Below are positions 24,376 to 33,336 of a stretch of DNA of 64,000 nt, in pieces. The position numbers and the translations under genes were made by a program. Position 1 is the first letter of the stretch. Every line of letters begins with the position of its first letter. The notes under the pieces were generated by a model. It saw nothing but the letters and a program-made list of their open reading frames with translations. It had not been told where the DNA came from and ran no database searches. Source of the DNA: CADEDV01 sp964412375 (GTDB lineage: Bacteria > Bacteroidota > Bacteroidia > Chitinophagales > Chitinophagaceae). The stretch lies in NCBI GenBank assembly GCA_964412375.1, contig CAYPOD010000017.1:1-64000 (forward strand), written 5' to 3'.

Positions 24376-25797
24376 TTGATACGCTTTATTCTAAATGATA
24401 AAACGATTGCCACAGATATGCCGCCGGGTATGGTTATGCTCGATTTTATCCGCTATCATCAGCATCTCACCGGCACCAAAGTTGGTTGCCGCGAAGGAGA
24501 TTGCGGTGCCTGCACCGTATTAGTCGGCGAACTAAAGCATGATAAATTATACTACCAGTCCATGACCAGTTGTCTGTTGCCGTTAGGCAATGTACAGGGC
24601 AAACATATTGTGACTATTGAAGGTGTCAATTTCCCAACTGCATTAAACCCGGTGCAACAAGCCATGGCAGATGAAGGCGCCACACAGTGCGGTTTCTGTA
24701 CACCGGGATTTGTCATGTCACTTGCCGGTTTTTGTTTGAATGATGCTGACGCAACTATAGAAAATGCTATCGCTGCGATTGACGGAAATATCTGCCGCTG
24801 CACGGGTTACAAATCCATTGAACGGGCTGCCGCAAAAGTGGCAGCTTTGAAGTCTGAAAGAAAAGAGGAAGAACCGGTTTCTTTTACAAGTAACAATAAT
24901 ATTTTACCCAGCTATTTCAGCAACATAAAAAAAAGGTTGCAGGAATTGATTACTGCTGAAAGAGCAAGAGTCATACCCGATCTTGCTGCTTTGAAGGATA
25001 GACCCCGGATCGTAGGCGGTGGCACGGATCTCTATGTTCAGTCGCATGATGAAATGAAAGATGCGGGCATTCGTTTTTTGTTTGACCACCCCGAACTTAA
25101 TAGCATCACGAAAGAAGGTAACCAATGTATTATAGGACCTTCTGTAACGGTGAGTGACCTGTTAAGATCAGCTGTTATAAACGAAACCTTCCCGGATTTT
25201 TTTCGATACGCCAAATTGGTCTCTTCTACCCCTATTCGCAACATGGCCACTATTGCCGGCAATTTTGTGAATGCCTCGCCTATTGGTGATTTCAGCATTT
25301 TCTTTTTGGCATTGGATGCACAACTGGTTTTAAGAAGTACTCCTCAAACGGCGCACAGCGAAGGAAGGATCAGGATCATTCCACTCCGGAAATTCTATAA
25401 AGGCTATAAGCTAACGGATAAAAAACCCGATGAACACATTGAACAAATAACATTTGAACTGCCATCGGCAACTACATATTTCAATTTTGAAAAAGTTTGT
25501 AAACGGACACATCTCGATATTGCCAGTGTAAACTCGGCAATATGTTTAACAATCAGGAATGGCATTATTGAAAAAGCAGGCCTGTCAGCGGGTGGTGTGG
25601 GGCCGGTGCCGATGTATTTAACAAAAACGTCAGCATTTCTGACCGGTAAAAAGGTATCGGATGAAACAATCCGGGAAGCTATTGAAGTGATGCAAACAGA
25701 GATTTCCCCGATCAGCGATGTACGGGGAAGCAAGGAGTACAAGACATTGCTGCTTGGGCAGTTGATAAAAGCACATTTTTATTCATTGTCACCCTGA
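24376..25797 (+). CDS. xdhA: Xanthine dehydrogenase small subunit (FeS/FAD)
   Basis: A 473-residue subunit that passes electrons from the molybdenum centre to FAD and NAD. The first domain is a plant-type [2Fe-2S] ferredoxin with Cys38, Cys43, Cys46 ('CREGDCGAC') and Cys66. The second [2Fe-2S] domain uses 'CGFC' (105-108) and 'CRC' (140-142). The FAD domain begins at 'RPRIVGGGTDLYVQSHDE' and continues with 'TPIRNMATIAGNFVNASPIG'. TTG 24376 (giving MIRFILNDK) is chosen over TTG 24355 because family members start M-I-x-F-x-L-N and because a promoter box lies right before 24355. The stop codon lies inside a palindromic repeat at 25787-25815, so the last residues are encoded by that repeat. Confidence 0.9.
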   Translation: MIRFILNDKTIATDMPPGMVMLDFIRYHQHLTGTKVGCREGDCGACTVLVGELKHDKLYYQSMTSCLLPLGNVQGKHIVTIEGVNFPTALNPVQQAMADEGATQCGFCTPGFVMSLAGFCLNDADATIENAIAAIDGNICRCTGYKSIERAAAKVAALKSERKEEEPVSFTSNNNILPSYFSNIKKRLQELITAERARVIPDLAALKDRPRIVGGGTDLYVQSHDEMKDAGIRFLFDHPELNSITKEGNQCIIGPSVTVSDLLRSAVINETFPDFFRYAKLVSSTPIRNMATIAGNFVNASPIGDFSIFFLALDAQLVLRSTPQTAHSEGRIRIIPLRKFYKGYKLTDKKPDEHIEQITFELPSATTYFNFEKVCKRTHLDIASVNSAICLTIRNGIIEKAGLSAGGVGPVPMYLTKTSAFLTGKKVSDETIREAIEVMQTEISPISDVRGSKEYKTLLLGQLIKAHFYSLSP

Positions 25798-25815
25798 GCC
25801 TGGCGAAGGGTGACA
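25787..25815. repeat. Palindromic intergenic repeat (CACCCTGAGC type) at the xdhA stop
   Basis: TGTCACCCT (25787-25795) pairs with AGGGTGACA (25807-25815) around GAGCCTGGCGA. The word 'CACCCTGAGC...CGAAGGGTGA' is a widespread mobile palindromic element in Bacteroidota and other genomes (from memory). The xdhA stop TGA (25795-25797) and a GTG at 25810 both fall inside it. Confidence 0.75.
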
Positions 25816-25827
25816 TCAACAAAAGAA

Positions 25828-28086
25828 ATGGGTAATATTGATTCCTATACACACCTGAGAGGCGAATCCATTTATGTGGATGATATTCCGCTGCAGACAG
25901 GAACATTGTTTGCTGCTGTGTATGATTCCCCGGTGGCGCATGGAAAGATCATTTCAATAGATACAGCAGAAGCAGAAAAAACAAAGGGGATAGTGAGAAT
26001 AATCACCGCCAGAGACATTCCCGGTGAAAACCAGATCGGTGGTATTGTTCCCGATGAAGAATTGCTGGCATCCGCCCAAGTTCATTTCTGCGGAATGCCC
26101 ATAGCATTGGTGATCGCCGAAACAGAAGAAATTGCAAGAGCCGCTGTTAAAAAAATAAAAGCTGAGATTGAGCTGTTGCCTGTTATCACTGATCCGAGAG
26201 AAGCGAAAGACAAAGGTGAATTGATCATTCCGCCAAGAACTTTTGCGATTGGAGATACAAACGGCGTATGGAAAGATTGCGAATACATTTTTGAAGGAAG
26301 AACGGAAACCAATGGACAGGAACATCTTTATATCGAAACTCAGGGGGCTTATGCATTGCCGCAGGAAAATGGCAGCATAAAAATCTTTTCTTCCTCACAG
26401 GGACCAACTGCGGTACAACGAACAGTGGCAAGAGTGCTGAATATCCCCATGCACCAGGTTGAAGTGGACACCACAAGACTTGGCGGCGGCTTTGGTGGCA
26501 AAGAAGACCAGGCAACCACCTGGGCCGTAATGTGTGCGTTAGCTTCGCATTTAACAAAGCGTCCCGTAAAATACTGCCTGCATCGCATGGAAGATATGCG
26601 GATGACCGGCAAGCGTCATCCATATTCCTCCGATTTCAAAATTGGATTGAATAAAGATTTGAAGATTATAGCGTATGAAGCGAATTTTTACCAGAATGCC
26701 GGTGCTGCTGCTGATCTTTCACCTGCGGTGATGGAAAGAACCTTATTTCACTGTACTAATTCCTATTTTATTCCCAATGTAAAAGCAACCGCTTATAGCT
26801 GCAGGACGAACTTACCACCTAACACTGCTTTTCGGGGTTTTGGCGGTCCGCAGGGAATGTTTGTGATTGAAGCAGCAATCGCCAAAGCTGCGGAGGAGCT
26901 GGACATTCCCGCTTCAGAGATTCAACAACGCAATCTTTTGCAAACCGGTGATGAGTTTCCCTATGGGCAAAAAGCCGATAGTGAAGCATCCGCCTGCTGG
27001 AATAAAACTGTTGAATTGTACAACCCGGAAAAACTGCGGCAAGAAATTGACACATTCAATAACAACAATAAAAACTATAAAAAAGGTATGGCGATGATGC
27101 CTATTTGTTTTGGCATCTCGTTCACCAAAACACCGATGAACCAGGCAAGGGCCTTGGTGCATGTATATACTGATGGCAGCATCGGCATCAGTACGGGGGC
27201 GGTGGAAATGGGACAAGGGGTAAATACAAAGATTGCACAGGTGGCTGCTGGCATTTTTTCTGTTGACCTGAAACGAGTAAAGATCAATCCTGCCAATACC
27301 TGGCGCATTGCCAACACCTCGCCTTCAGCTGCCAGTGCCACTGCCGACCTGAATGGCAGAGCGACACAGATGGCCTGCATAGAAATATTGAAAAGAATCA
27401 AACAGGCGATTGCTGATGAGCTAAAAGTTTCTGCAGAAGTCATTGAAATAAGAGACGAGCAGGTTTATTCTAACAATACTAAAACAGGCTGGGACTGGAA
27501 GAAAGCGGTGATGGCCACACATCTAAAACGCATCAGTTTGTCAGAATATGCACACTATGCTCCGCCGGGTATTCATTTTGATGCTGCTATTGAAAAAGGA
27601 CACCCTTTTGCTTATCACACCTATGGCACAGCGATAGTTATGGCAACTGTTGATTGTGTCCGCGGCACTTACGAATTTGATACAGTGAAAGTGGTTCATG
27701 ATTTTGGCAAGAGCATGAATGAGGAAATTGACCGTGGCCAGTGCGAGGGCGGTATTGTGCAGGGCATTGGCTGGATGACGTTGGAGGAGGTCGTGTATGA
27801 TAAAGATGGAAAACTGCGCAGCAGTGCACTGAGTACTTATAAAGTGCCGGATATTTACTCGGCGCCGAAAGAAATTTCCATTCATGCTTTGGAAACTGAA
27901 AAAGACAACCTGGCTGTTTTACGCAGCAAAGCCGTTGGCGAACCCCCGCTGATGTATGGCATCGGAGCATATTTTGCCTTACGCAATGCAATAAAAGCAT
28001 TTAATTCATCTGCTAAAATTGCATTTGATGCGCCGATGACGGCAGAGAAACTGCTGATGGCATTATATAATATTCCAAAATCCTGA
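25828..28086 (+). CDS. xdhB: Xanthine dehydrogenase molybdopterin-binding subunit
   Basis: A 752-residue molybdenum subunit that hydroxylates purines or related heterocycles. The start at ATG 25828 (MGNIDSYTHLRGESIYVDDI) is preferred over a GTG at 25810 because the GTG lies in the palindromic repeat. Motifs in order are 'THLRGESIYVDDIP', 'EGRTETNGQEHLYIET' (substrate region), 'TTRLGGGFGGKEDQAT', 'TAFRGFGGPQGMF', 'STGAVEMGQGVNTKIAQVAA' and 'SKAVGEPPLMYGIGAYFALR', where Glu of G-E-P-P is the catalytic base. The single-chain layout with XdhA separate matches the XdhAB type of Rhodobacter. It lies 30 bases after xdhA and 24 before xdhC. Actual purine specificity is a family-based inference. Confidence 0.93.
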   Translation: MGNIDSYTHLRGESIYVDDIPLQTGTLFAAVYDSPVAHGKIISIDTAEAEKTKGIVRIITARDIPGENQIGGIVPDEELLASAQVHFCGMPIALVIAETEEIARAAVKKIKAEIELLPVITDPREAKDKGELIIPPRTFAIGDTNGVWKDCEYIFEGRTETNGQEHLYIETQGAYALPQENGSIKIFSSSQGPTAVQRTVARVLNIPMHQVEVDTTRLGGGFGGKEDQATTWAVMCALASHLTKRPVKYCLHRMEDMRMTGKRHPYSSDFKIGLNKDLKIIAYEANFYQNAGAAADLSPAVMERTLFHCTNSYFIPNVKATAYSCRTNLPPNTAFRGFGGPQGMFVIEAAIAKAAEELDIPASEIQQRNLLQTGDEFPYGQKADSEASACWNKTVELYNPEKLRQEIDTFNNNNKNYKKGMAMMPICFGISFTKTPMNQARALVHVYTDGSIGISTGAVEMGQGVNTKIAQVAAGIFSVDLKRVKINPANTWRIANTSPSAASATADLNGRATQMACIEILKRIKQAIADELKVSAEVIEIRDEQVYSNNTKTGWDWKKAVMATHLKRISLSEYAHYAPPGIHFDAAIEKGHPFAYHTYGTAIVMATVDCVRGTYEFDTVKVVHDFGKSMNEEIDRGQCEGGIVQGIGWMTLEEVVYDKDGKLRSSALSTYKVPDIYSAPKEISIHALETEKDNLAVLRSKAVGEPPLMYGIGAYFALRNAIKAFNSSAKIAFDAPMTAEKLLMALYNIPKS

Positions 28087-28110
28087 CGGGACCCGGCAAG
28101 AACCTTCATT

Positions 28111-29088
28111 ATGCGAAAGAATCTGCAGCATTGGAAATTCATTTGTGATTGCTTGCAAAATAATATTCCTGTGATGCTACTTTATGTTCTCGAAAGTAAC
28201 GGCAGCAGCCCGGGACGCCAGGGATTTTTTATGGCTGTAAGTGCAAACGATGGCATGGAAGGTTCAATTGGCGGAGGCATCATGGAATATAAATGTGTGG
28301 AAATGGCCAGAGAGAAGTTGCGGGATTTGAGCGACGTGTTACAGGCCGGAACGATTAAGAAGCAAATACATAATAAGACCGCAGCAAAGAATCAAAGCGG
28401 CATGATCTGCTCTGGTGAACAAACTGTTTTGCTCTACGCTCTTCAGCAAAAAGACCTGGAGGCAGTAAAGCAATTGACTGCTTCATGGGAAAAAAATAAA
28501 AACGGAACACTTATACTATCACCTGAAGGTGTTGGCTACATAGATGAACCGCCGGGTACTGATGCTGAATACCGGTTTACTTCAGAAAATGACTGGGTGT
28601 ATAAAGAAAAGACCGGGTATAAAAATCATTTATTCATCATTGGGGGCGGTCACTGTTCTTTGGCTTTATCCAGATTGATGCGACAGATGGATTTTTATAT
28701 CCGGGTATATGATAACCGGGCTGAGCTGAAAACTTTTTTAGAAAATGAAGCGGCACATGAAAAATATTTAATCAGTGACTATGATGAGCTCGAAAGAAGA
28801 ATTGAATCCGGCCATACTCATTACGTAGTCATCATGACTTTCGGATACCGAACCGATGATATAGCCATCAAAGCCCTGCTGATGAAAGAATTCGCCTATT
28901 TCGGTGTGCTGGGCAGTAAAAGAAAAATGGAAACATTGTTTGAAGATTACCGGAAACAGGGAGTCAGTGAAGCAAGGTTGCAACGAATTTCCACACCTGC
29001 TGGCCTGGCCATCAAAAGCCAGACCCCGGAAGAAATCGCGGTGAGTATTGCAGCCCAGATCATTCAGGTAAAAAACAGAAATTCGTGA
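28111..29088 (+). CDS. xdhC: XdhC family molybdenum cofactor insertion chaperone
   Basis: A 325-residue accessory protein that loads sulfurated molybdenum cofactor onto xanthine dehydrogenase. The N-terminal part has 'VLESNGSSPGRQGFFMAVSA' and 'GSIGGGIMEYKCVEMAREKL', the XdhC/CoxI motif (G-S-I-G-G-G-x-x-E). The C-terminal Rossmann part begins 'HLFIIGGGHCSLALSRLMRQ' and includes 'VIMTFGYRTDDIAIKALL' and 'YFGVLGSKRKMETLFED'. It follows xdhB on the same strand within 24 bases, so the three genes form one operon. No molybdopterin synthesis genes are in the window, so the cofactor must come from elsewhere. Confidence 0.92.
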   Translation: MRKNLQHWKFICDCLQNNIPVMLLYVLESNGSSPGRQGFFMAVSANDGMEGSIGGGIMEYKCVEMAREKLRDLSDVLQAGTIKKQIHNKTAAKNQSGMICSGEQTVLLYALQQKDLEAVKQLTASWEKNKNGTLILSPEGVGYIDEPPGTDAEYRFTSENDWVYKEKTGYKNHLFIIGGGHCSLALSRLMRQMDFYIRVYDNRAELKTFLENEAAHEKYLISDYDELERRIESGHTHYVVIMTFGYRTDDIAIKALLMKEFAYFGVLGSKRKMETLFEDYRKQGVSEARLQRISTPAGLAIKSQTPEEIAVSIAAQIIQVKNRNS

Positions 29089-29094
29089 TATAAC

Positions 29095-30345
29095 TCACTT
29101 CAATTTCTTCATTTTCACCATTTCAATCCTTGTGTCGCTAACACTGATGATGTCAAACTCATAGTCATCAATGATGATGCGTTCTTTCTGGCGGGGAATG
29201 GTTTCGTGGTAGTTGATGATATAGCCTGAGAGGGTCTCTGTCTCCCCTTTGGGAAAATCAAATCCATATTTTTTCTCTAAGTGATCCAGTTCCATACGGC
29301 CTGAAAAAATGTACTCATTATCTGCTATCTGCTTTTCTACAAATTCTTCCGTGTCATATTCATCCTGTATTTCGCCAAACAGTTCCTCCAGCACATCTTC
29401 CATGGTGATGATGCCGGCTGTGCCTCCAAATTCATCTACCACCCAGGCGATGCTCTTTCGTTCCCTTGTAAATTTACTGATCAGGTCCGTTGCACTCATG
29501 CTTTCCGGCACTGCGGGAATGGGGTGAATGATGGCACGCAGGTCAGCAGGTCTTTTGAACATATCCAACTGATGCACATATCCGTTGATGTGATCAATGT
29601 TATTCTCATACACAACCAGCTTACTCAGTTTGGTTTCGATAAATTTATTTTTCACCGTTTCAACAGATGAGCCAATCTCCACGCCTACAATTTCCTTTCG
29701 TGGCACTAAACACTGTCGGATGCGGACATGTGGCAACTCCTGAGCATTCTCCAGCAAACGGGTGTTGCGTTCTTGTTTTTCTTCGTCCATGTTTTGCTGA
29801 AAAAGATTTTTGAGATCGCTTCGTTTGAAGGCCTCTTTCTCTTTATCCAGCCTTACGTTAAACACATATTTCAGCATCCATTCGGCCATTTTAATAAGAC
29901 CTGAAGCAACGGGATAAAACATTTGGTAAAAAAAATCGGTGATATAGGCCAACTGTGTGAGCAGGGTGTTGCTGCGGGCACGGAAAATGGCACGGGGAAT
30001 AAATTCTGCCAATATCAATACTACAAAAGTGGCAATAGCAATCTCGGCAATGATGTGAACGGTGTCTGATCCTATGCTGAAGTATTTCCATACCGGCTCC
30101 ATCACTGAACTGATCTGCAGACTGAAGAAAATTAAAAAAAGATTAAACCCGATCAGCGTGGTGCCGAGAAAAGTGGCCGGTGAATCTACAAACCGTGATA
30201 ACAATTGCCCCGCACTGCCACCTTGTTTTTTCTTTAGTTCAATACTCAGCCGGTTGGCACTGTAAAAAGCCATTTCTATCCCGGCAAAAAAACCCATCAG
30301 CAGCAGGGTGAGCAGGAAAAACAGAATTACTTTGAACTCAATCAT
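29095..30345 (-). CDS. CNNM/CorC hemolysin-family membrane protein
   Basis: A 416-residue protein starting at ATG 30345 (MIEFKVILFFLLTLLLMGFF). The N-terminal CNNM (DUF21) domain spans about residues 5-190 with four hydrophobic segments and 'FFAGIEMAFYSANRLSIELK'. Two CBS repeats follow (about 210-330), including 'VVYENNIDHINGYVHQLDMF' and 'SIAWVVDEFGGTAGIITMED'. The C-terminal CorC/HlyC domain contains 'LSGYIINYHETIP'. Related proteins export magnesium or cobalt or act in metal homeostasis, and the old hemolysin name is misleading. In Flavobacteriia the relative GldE has this layout, so GldE is an alternative name. It is convergent with xdhC, 6 bases away. Confidence 0.87.
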   Translation of the reverse strand: MIEFKVILFFLLTLLLMGFFAGIEMAFYSANRLSIELKKKQGGSAGQLLSRFVDSPATFLGTTLIGFNLFLIFFSLQISSVMEPVWKYFSIGSDTVHIIAEIAIATFVVLILAEFIPRAIFRARSNTLLTQLAYITDFFYQMFYPVASGLIKMAEWMLKYVFNVRLDKEKEAFKRSDLKNLFQQNMDEEKQERNTRLLENAQELPHVRIRQCLVPRKEIVGVEIGSSVETVKNKFIETKLSKLVVYENNIDHINGYVHQLDMFKRPADLRAIIHPIPAVPESMSATDLISKFTRERKSIAWVVDEFGGTAGIITMEDVLEELFGEIQDEYDTEEFVEKQIADNEYIFSGRMELDHLEKKYGFDFPKGETETLSGYIINYHETIPRQKERIIIDDYEFDIISVSDTRIEMVKMKKLK

Positions 30346-30395
30346 AAAATAAAGATAGCATATCTGCAATAACACGTTATTAGGCCGGAAATGAA

Positions 30396-30419
30396 GAAAG
30401 ACTGCGGTTGCAGTCTTTC
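30396..30419 (-). terminator. Hairpin terminator candidate
   Basis: GAAAGACTGC (30396-30405) pairs perfectly with GCAGTCTTTC (30410-30419) around GGTT. It lies 24 bases downstream of the minus-strand gene at 30444-30836 and upstream of the next gene. The minus-strand tail is only moderately T-rich. Confidence 0.6.
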
Positions 30420-30443
30420 GGGGAAATAAGGTTCGGGCAAAGA

Positions 30444-30836
30444 TTACCCCCTGGGTTTATAAAATGCCAGTGCAAGGGAAGTAATGATGGTCAGCCAAAG
30501 GCCAATGCCATATCCCTTGCCGATCGCCTTGAAAATATTTCCGATTGAAGCTCCGTCAATCAGCGGACCGATAAAGATCATAAAGATCACTGCCAGGAAG
30601 GGAAGCCAGCCGAGCAGTCCCCTGTCGAGTATATAAGTGCCTAACAGTTCGCCAACCAGTAATAAGGCACCGGAAATCGGGATCAACAAAACGATGTATT
30701 TCTTCCAGTCGCCGCCACTTTTGCCGAAGACCATATCATAACCACTTACGCCAAACCCGAAAGTGCTGAAATAGGCGAGGAAGAAACTGATAAGCAATAT
30801 TGCCCCGCAAACGATGGTGAAAGTTTTTCTATTCAT
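30444..30836 (-). CDS. Four-span membrane protein of unknown function
   Basis: A 130-residue hydrophobic protein with about four transmembrane segments (near residues 7-25, 45-65, 76-98 and 108-124). The glycine-rich loop 'FGKSGGDWKKYIVLLIPISG' is the only polar part of note. I do not recognise a family. It is encoded 35 bases downstream of another small membrane protein that shares a similar plan (hydrophobic ends, a 'G-x-E-L-A-T-G/F-G-V-S-G-Y-D' loop early on), so the two could have arisen together and may act together. The start at ATG 30836 (MNRKTFTIVCGAILLISF) is a good membrane-protein start. Confidence 0.72.
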   Translation of the reverse strand: MNRKTFTIVCGAILLISFFLAYFSTFGFGVSGYDMVFGKSGGDWKKYIVLLIPISGALLLVGELLGTYILDRGLLGWLPFLAVIFMIFIGPLIDGASIGNIFKAIGKGYGIGLWLTIITSLALAFYKPRG

Positions 30837-30871
30837 GTTGATTGGTTTTGGTGATTAAAAAATTAATGCTG

Positions 30872-31393
30872 TTATTTTTTGGTTCTCATTTGCTGAAAAC
30901 TGAAAAATGCTGCTGCCAAAAATGCGACCAGGGCCACATAAAACCATGGTGTAAACACTACAGCGACCGTAATGCCTGCCTCTTCACCCAATCCTTCTTT
31001 TTTTATATCATTCCGTATGTCCAGCAGCAAACCAATCATAGCACCGGCAGCGAGAATTCCGGCAACCATTCTTGCAAACCTCCCCACTTTGGCTTTGATA
31101 AAAGAAGTTAACAGCCCTGCCATTGCCAGGATCAATGCTGCAAGAGCATAAACGTTCGGGTCTTTTTTCTCATGCTTTACACCTGTATCCATACTGGTTT
31201 TTTCCTTCAAATCGCCAAATAGTGAATTGTCTGTGCCGGGTGTTTTGATACGAAAACCAGTTGCCAGTTCAATCCCGCTTATCTTCTGTAATGACACGTC
31301 ATTGCACTTTATATCCAGAAAAGGCAAAAAGAAAAGTAAAATACCAATGGCAAATGAAAAGGAAGTTATACCCCTGGTGGCAGAAATGGCCAT
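30872..31393 (-). CDS. Membrane protein of unknown function with polar loop
   Basis: A 173-residue protein with an N-terminal hydrophobic segment (residues 9-26). A polar region of about 60 residues follows ('CNDVSLQKISGIELATGFRI', 'GDLKEKTSMDTGVKHEKKDP'), then three hydrophobic segments (about 80-100, 107-127, 140-165). The segment 'F-L-D-I-K-C-N-D/G-x-x-L-x-x-I-S-G-I-E-L-A-T-G' occurs in small membrane proteins of Bacteroidota, but I do not know a name or role. It is probably co-transcribed with the downstream membrane gene at 30444-30836. The first loop should face the periplasm. Confidence 0.72.
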   Translation of the reverse strand: MAISATRGITSFSFAIGILLFFLPFLDIKCNDVSLQKISGIELATGFRIKTPGTDNSLFGDLKEKTSMDTGVKHEKKDPNVYALAALILAMAGLLTSFIKAKVGRFARMVAGILAAGAMIGLLLDIRNDIKKEGLGEEAGITVAVVFTPWFYVALVAFLAAAFFSFQQMRTKK

Positions 31394-31469
31394 ACAGTAA
31401 GTTTGCAGAAAGATAAGTGAAACATTTTACATATCCGAACTGCAATTTCAACAGTGGTTGAAATAAAGA

Positions 31470-32354
31470 TCATTGGACAGAAAAACCAAATTTCATCCCA
31501 GCTTCTACACTACTATATTTAAAATCATTCAATCCCTGCTGGAAGCGAAGAAGAGTATTAAATTTTTTACCGCTTCGTTCTAAAAAAAGTCGGAACAGTA
31601 TCGGCCTGTCACCATTGTTCTTGTAGCCAAGGTAGCCTGTCCCATAAGCCTGGATCTTCAATTTTTTGTTATTCCATTCTATCCCACTCCCAAAAAGAAA
31701 CGCATCATTCTGCGGAGATGAATCCTCGTTTGTTTGCCACACCAGTAATCCTGCCATGCAGATCCATTTCCATGCCCGGTTTTTGAATACAAAAGAACTC
31801 CCTGCGTCAACCCAGTAGGCTGGTTCATCGGCATACCGGGCAGCACCGAGCCCTCCCCCGGAAGGCATTCGTAATCCAACCCGGATTGCAGTATGAATAT
31901 TTTTTCTTCTCCACTTATCCATCAATTGTATCGTAGTGTTTACCACCACATCTCCCACAGCACTTTTTTGATAATAATCTTCATAATAAACCCGTCTTTC
32001 CTCCTTCACCTGATGTGATACATTAAATCGTTCAAAAGGAACAAACATAGCATCCACAGAAATTTTACTGCCCTTAGGTGCATAATTGCCGTAAATCGCC
32101 ACGTTATTAGTTTGATCACCTTTTGAAAAATGAAAATTCCCTGTTATACCCAGGGATACAACGCTGTCAGCACTCCCGTTATTGATAAAGGGAACCGTAA
32201 GAGCGTTGGGACCAAAATATCTCGGACTGACGATAAGATAAGTGGACCAATGGGAAGTGCCATTCCAGTTTACAAGATCCCTCCACCACTCAAATGTTTG
32301 AGAGTAAGCAGTTGAGTAAAACAAAAGGCCAGATAGCAGTAGCAGGCAACGCAT
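31470..32354 (-). CDS. Probable outer membrane beta-barrel protein
   Basis: A 294-residue protein with a signal peptide (MRCLLLLSGLLFYSTAYS). The rest alternates hydrophobic and polar residues in strands: 'SLGITGNFHFSKGDQTNNVA', 'KISVDAMFVPFERFNVSH', 'HTAIRVGLRMPSG', 'AYWVDAGSSFVFKNRAWKW', 'LKIQAYGTGYLGYKNNG'. It ends 'SVEAGMKFGFSVQ' with a penultimate aromatic two residues earlier, as outer membrane barrels do. No named family is recognised. It lies upstream of, and on the other strand from, the hbd gene. Confidence 0.7.
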   Translation of the reverse strand: MRCLLLLSGLLFYSTAYSQTFEWWRDLVNWNGTSHWSTYLIVSPRYFGPNALTVPFINNGSADSVVSLGITGNFHFSKGDQTNNVAIYGNYAPKGSKISVDAMFVPFERFNVSHQVKEERRVYYEDYYQKSAVGDVVVNTTIQLMDKWRRKNIHTAIRVGLRMPSGGGLGAARYADEPAYWVDAGSSFVFKNRAWKWICMAGLLVWQTNEDSSPQNDAFLFGSGIEWNNKKLKIQAYGTGYLGYKNNGDRPILFRLFLERSGKKFNTLLRFQQGLNDFKYSSVEAGMKFGFSVQ

Positions 32355-32432
32355 ACATTCTTTTATATTATTTAAAAATACTAAACCCCGGTTTTATTCA
32401 CACATAGTATCTTTATTTTTTAAAGTGAACTC

Positions 32433-33281
32433 ATGACAATAAACACAATCTGCATTTGCGGGGCAGGCACCATGGGCAGCGGCATCGCACAAGTGGCGGC
32501 GCAGTCCGGCTTTCACACCATCCTGTATGAATTAAACGAGACGGTATTAGAACAAGCAAAAACCGCCATCAGCAACAGCCTGCAGAAACTAACCGAAAAG
32601 GGGAAACTGGCTACTGGTGAAAAAGAAGCAATATTGCAACGAATGCTGTTCACCACCGACCTGCATAGCTGCCTGGCCGATATTTTTATTGAAGCTATTG
32701 TTGAAAAACAAGCGATCAAAACAGCTTTATTCAACCAACTGGCTGAATTAAATCACAGCGAATGCATTTTTGCCAGCAATACTTCTTCGCTTGCTGTTAC
32801 AAAAATTGCAGCCGGTGTAAAAAACCCGGAAAGGGTGATTGGCATGCACTTTTTCAACCCTGCCCCTGTTATGAAGTTGGTAGAGGTAGTAAAATCTGAT
32901 TTCACAGACTCAATGGTGGTTCATACAATCTGCGAACTGGCAAAACAGATGGGCAAAGTTCCGGTTGTTTGCAAAGATTCCCCGGGTTTTATTGTGAACC
33001 GTGTGGCAAGACCGTATTATATTGAATCATTGCGGCTGACAGAAGAAGGGTTGACCAGTTTTGAACAAGTTGATATGTTGCTTGAAGCTTCAGGTTTCAA
33101 AATGGGCCCCTTTAAACTGATGGACCTGATCGGCAATGATGTGAACTATGCTGTAAGTTGTTCGGTGTATGAACAATTAAATAAACCCGAACGGCTAAAA
33201 CCATCCTTTATCCAGGAAGAAAAAGTAAAATCCGGAAAACTCGGTAAAAAAACCGGAAGCGGCTATTATGAATACAGCTAA
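32433..33281 (+). CDS. 3-hydroxybutyryl-CoA dehydrogenase
   Basis: A 282-residue NAD(P)-dependent enzyme that interconverts 3-hydroxyacyl-CoA and 3-oxoacyl-CoA. The Rossmann motif is 'ICGAGTMGSGIAQVAAQSGF' near residue 8. The active-site His lies in 'RVIGMHFFNPAPVMKLVEVV', and 'CKDSPGFIVNRVARPYY' is the second signature. The C-terminal domain ends 'GKKTGSGYYEYS'. The length and lack of a hydratase domain mark it as a short-chain HBDH (PaaH/Hbd type) rather than FadB. A TATCTTTA -7 box lies at 32408-32415. The neighbour downstream is an epimerase, so no fatty acid pathway is co-located. Confidence 0.92.
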   Translation: MTINTICICGAGTMGSGIAQVAAQSGFHTILYELNETVLEQAKTAISNSLQKLTEKGKLATGEKEAILQRMLFTTDLHSCLADIFIEAIVEKQAIKTALFNQLAELNHSECIFASNTSSLAVTKIAAGVKNPERVIGMHFFNPAPVMKLVEVVKSDFTDSMVVHTICELAKQMGKVPVVCKDSPGFIVNRVARPYYIESLRLTEEGLTSFEQVDMLLEASGFKMGPFKLMDLIGNDVNYAVSCSVYEQLNKPERLKPSFIQEEKVKSGKLGKKTGSGYYEYS

Positions 33282-33336
33282 CCAGATAAACCGCTGACAA
33301 GAATTATCTTCGCCGCTCATTCATCAATCTATCAGT

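Noticed and set aside
25810..25827. XdhB starting at GTG 25810
   Set aside because: This GTG lies in a palindromic repeat and adds six residues with no family match; ATG 25828 gives the conserved N-terminus.
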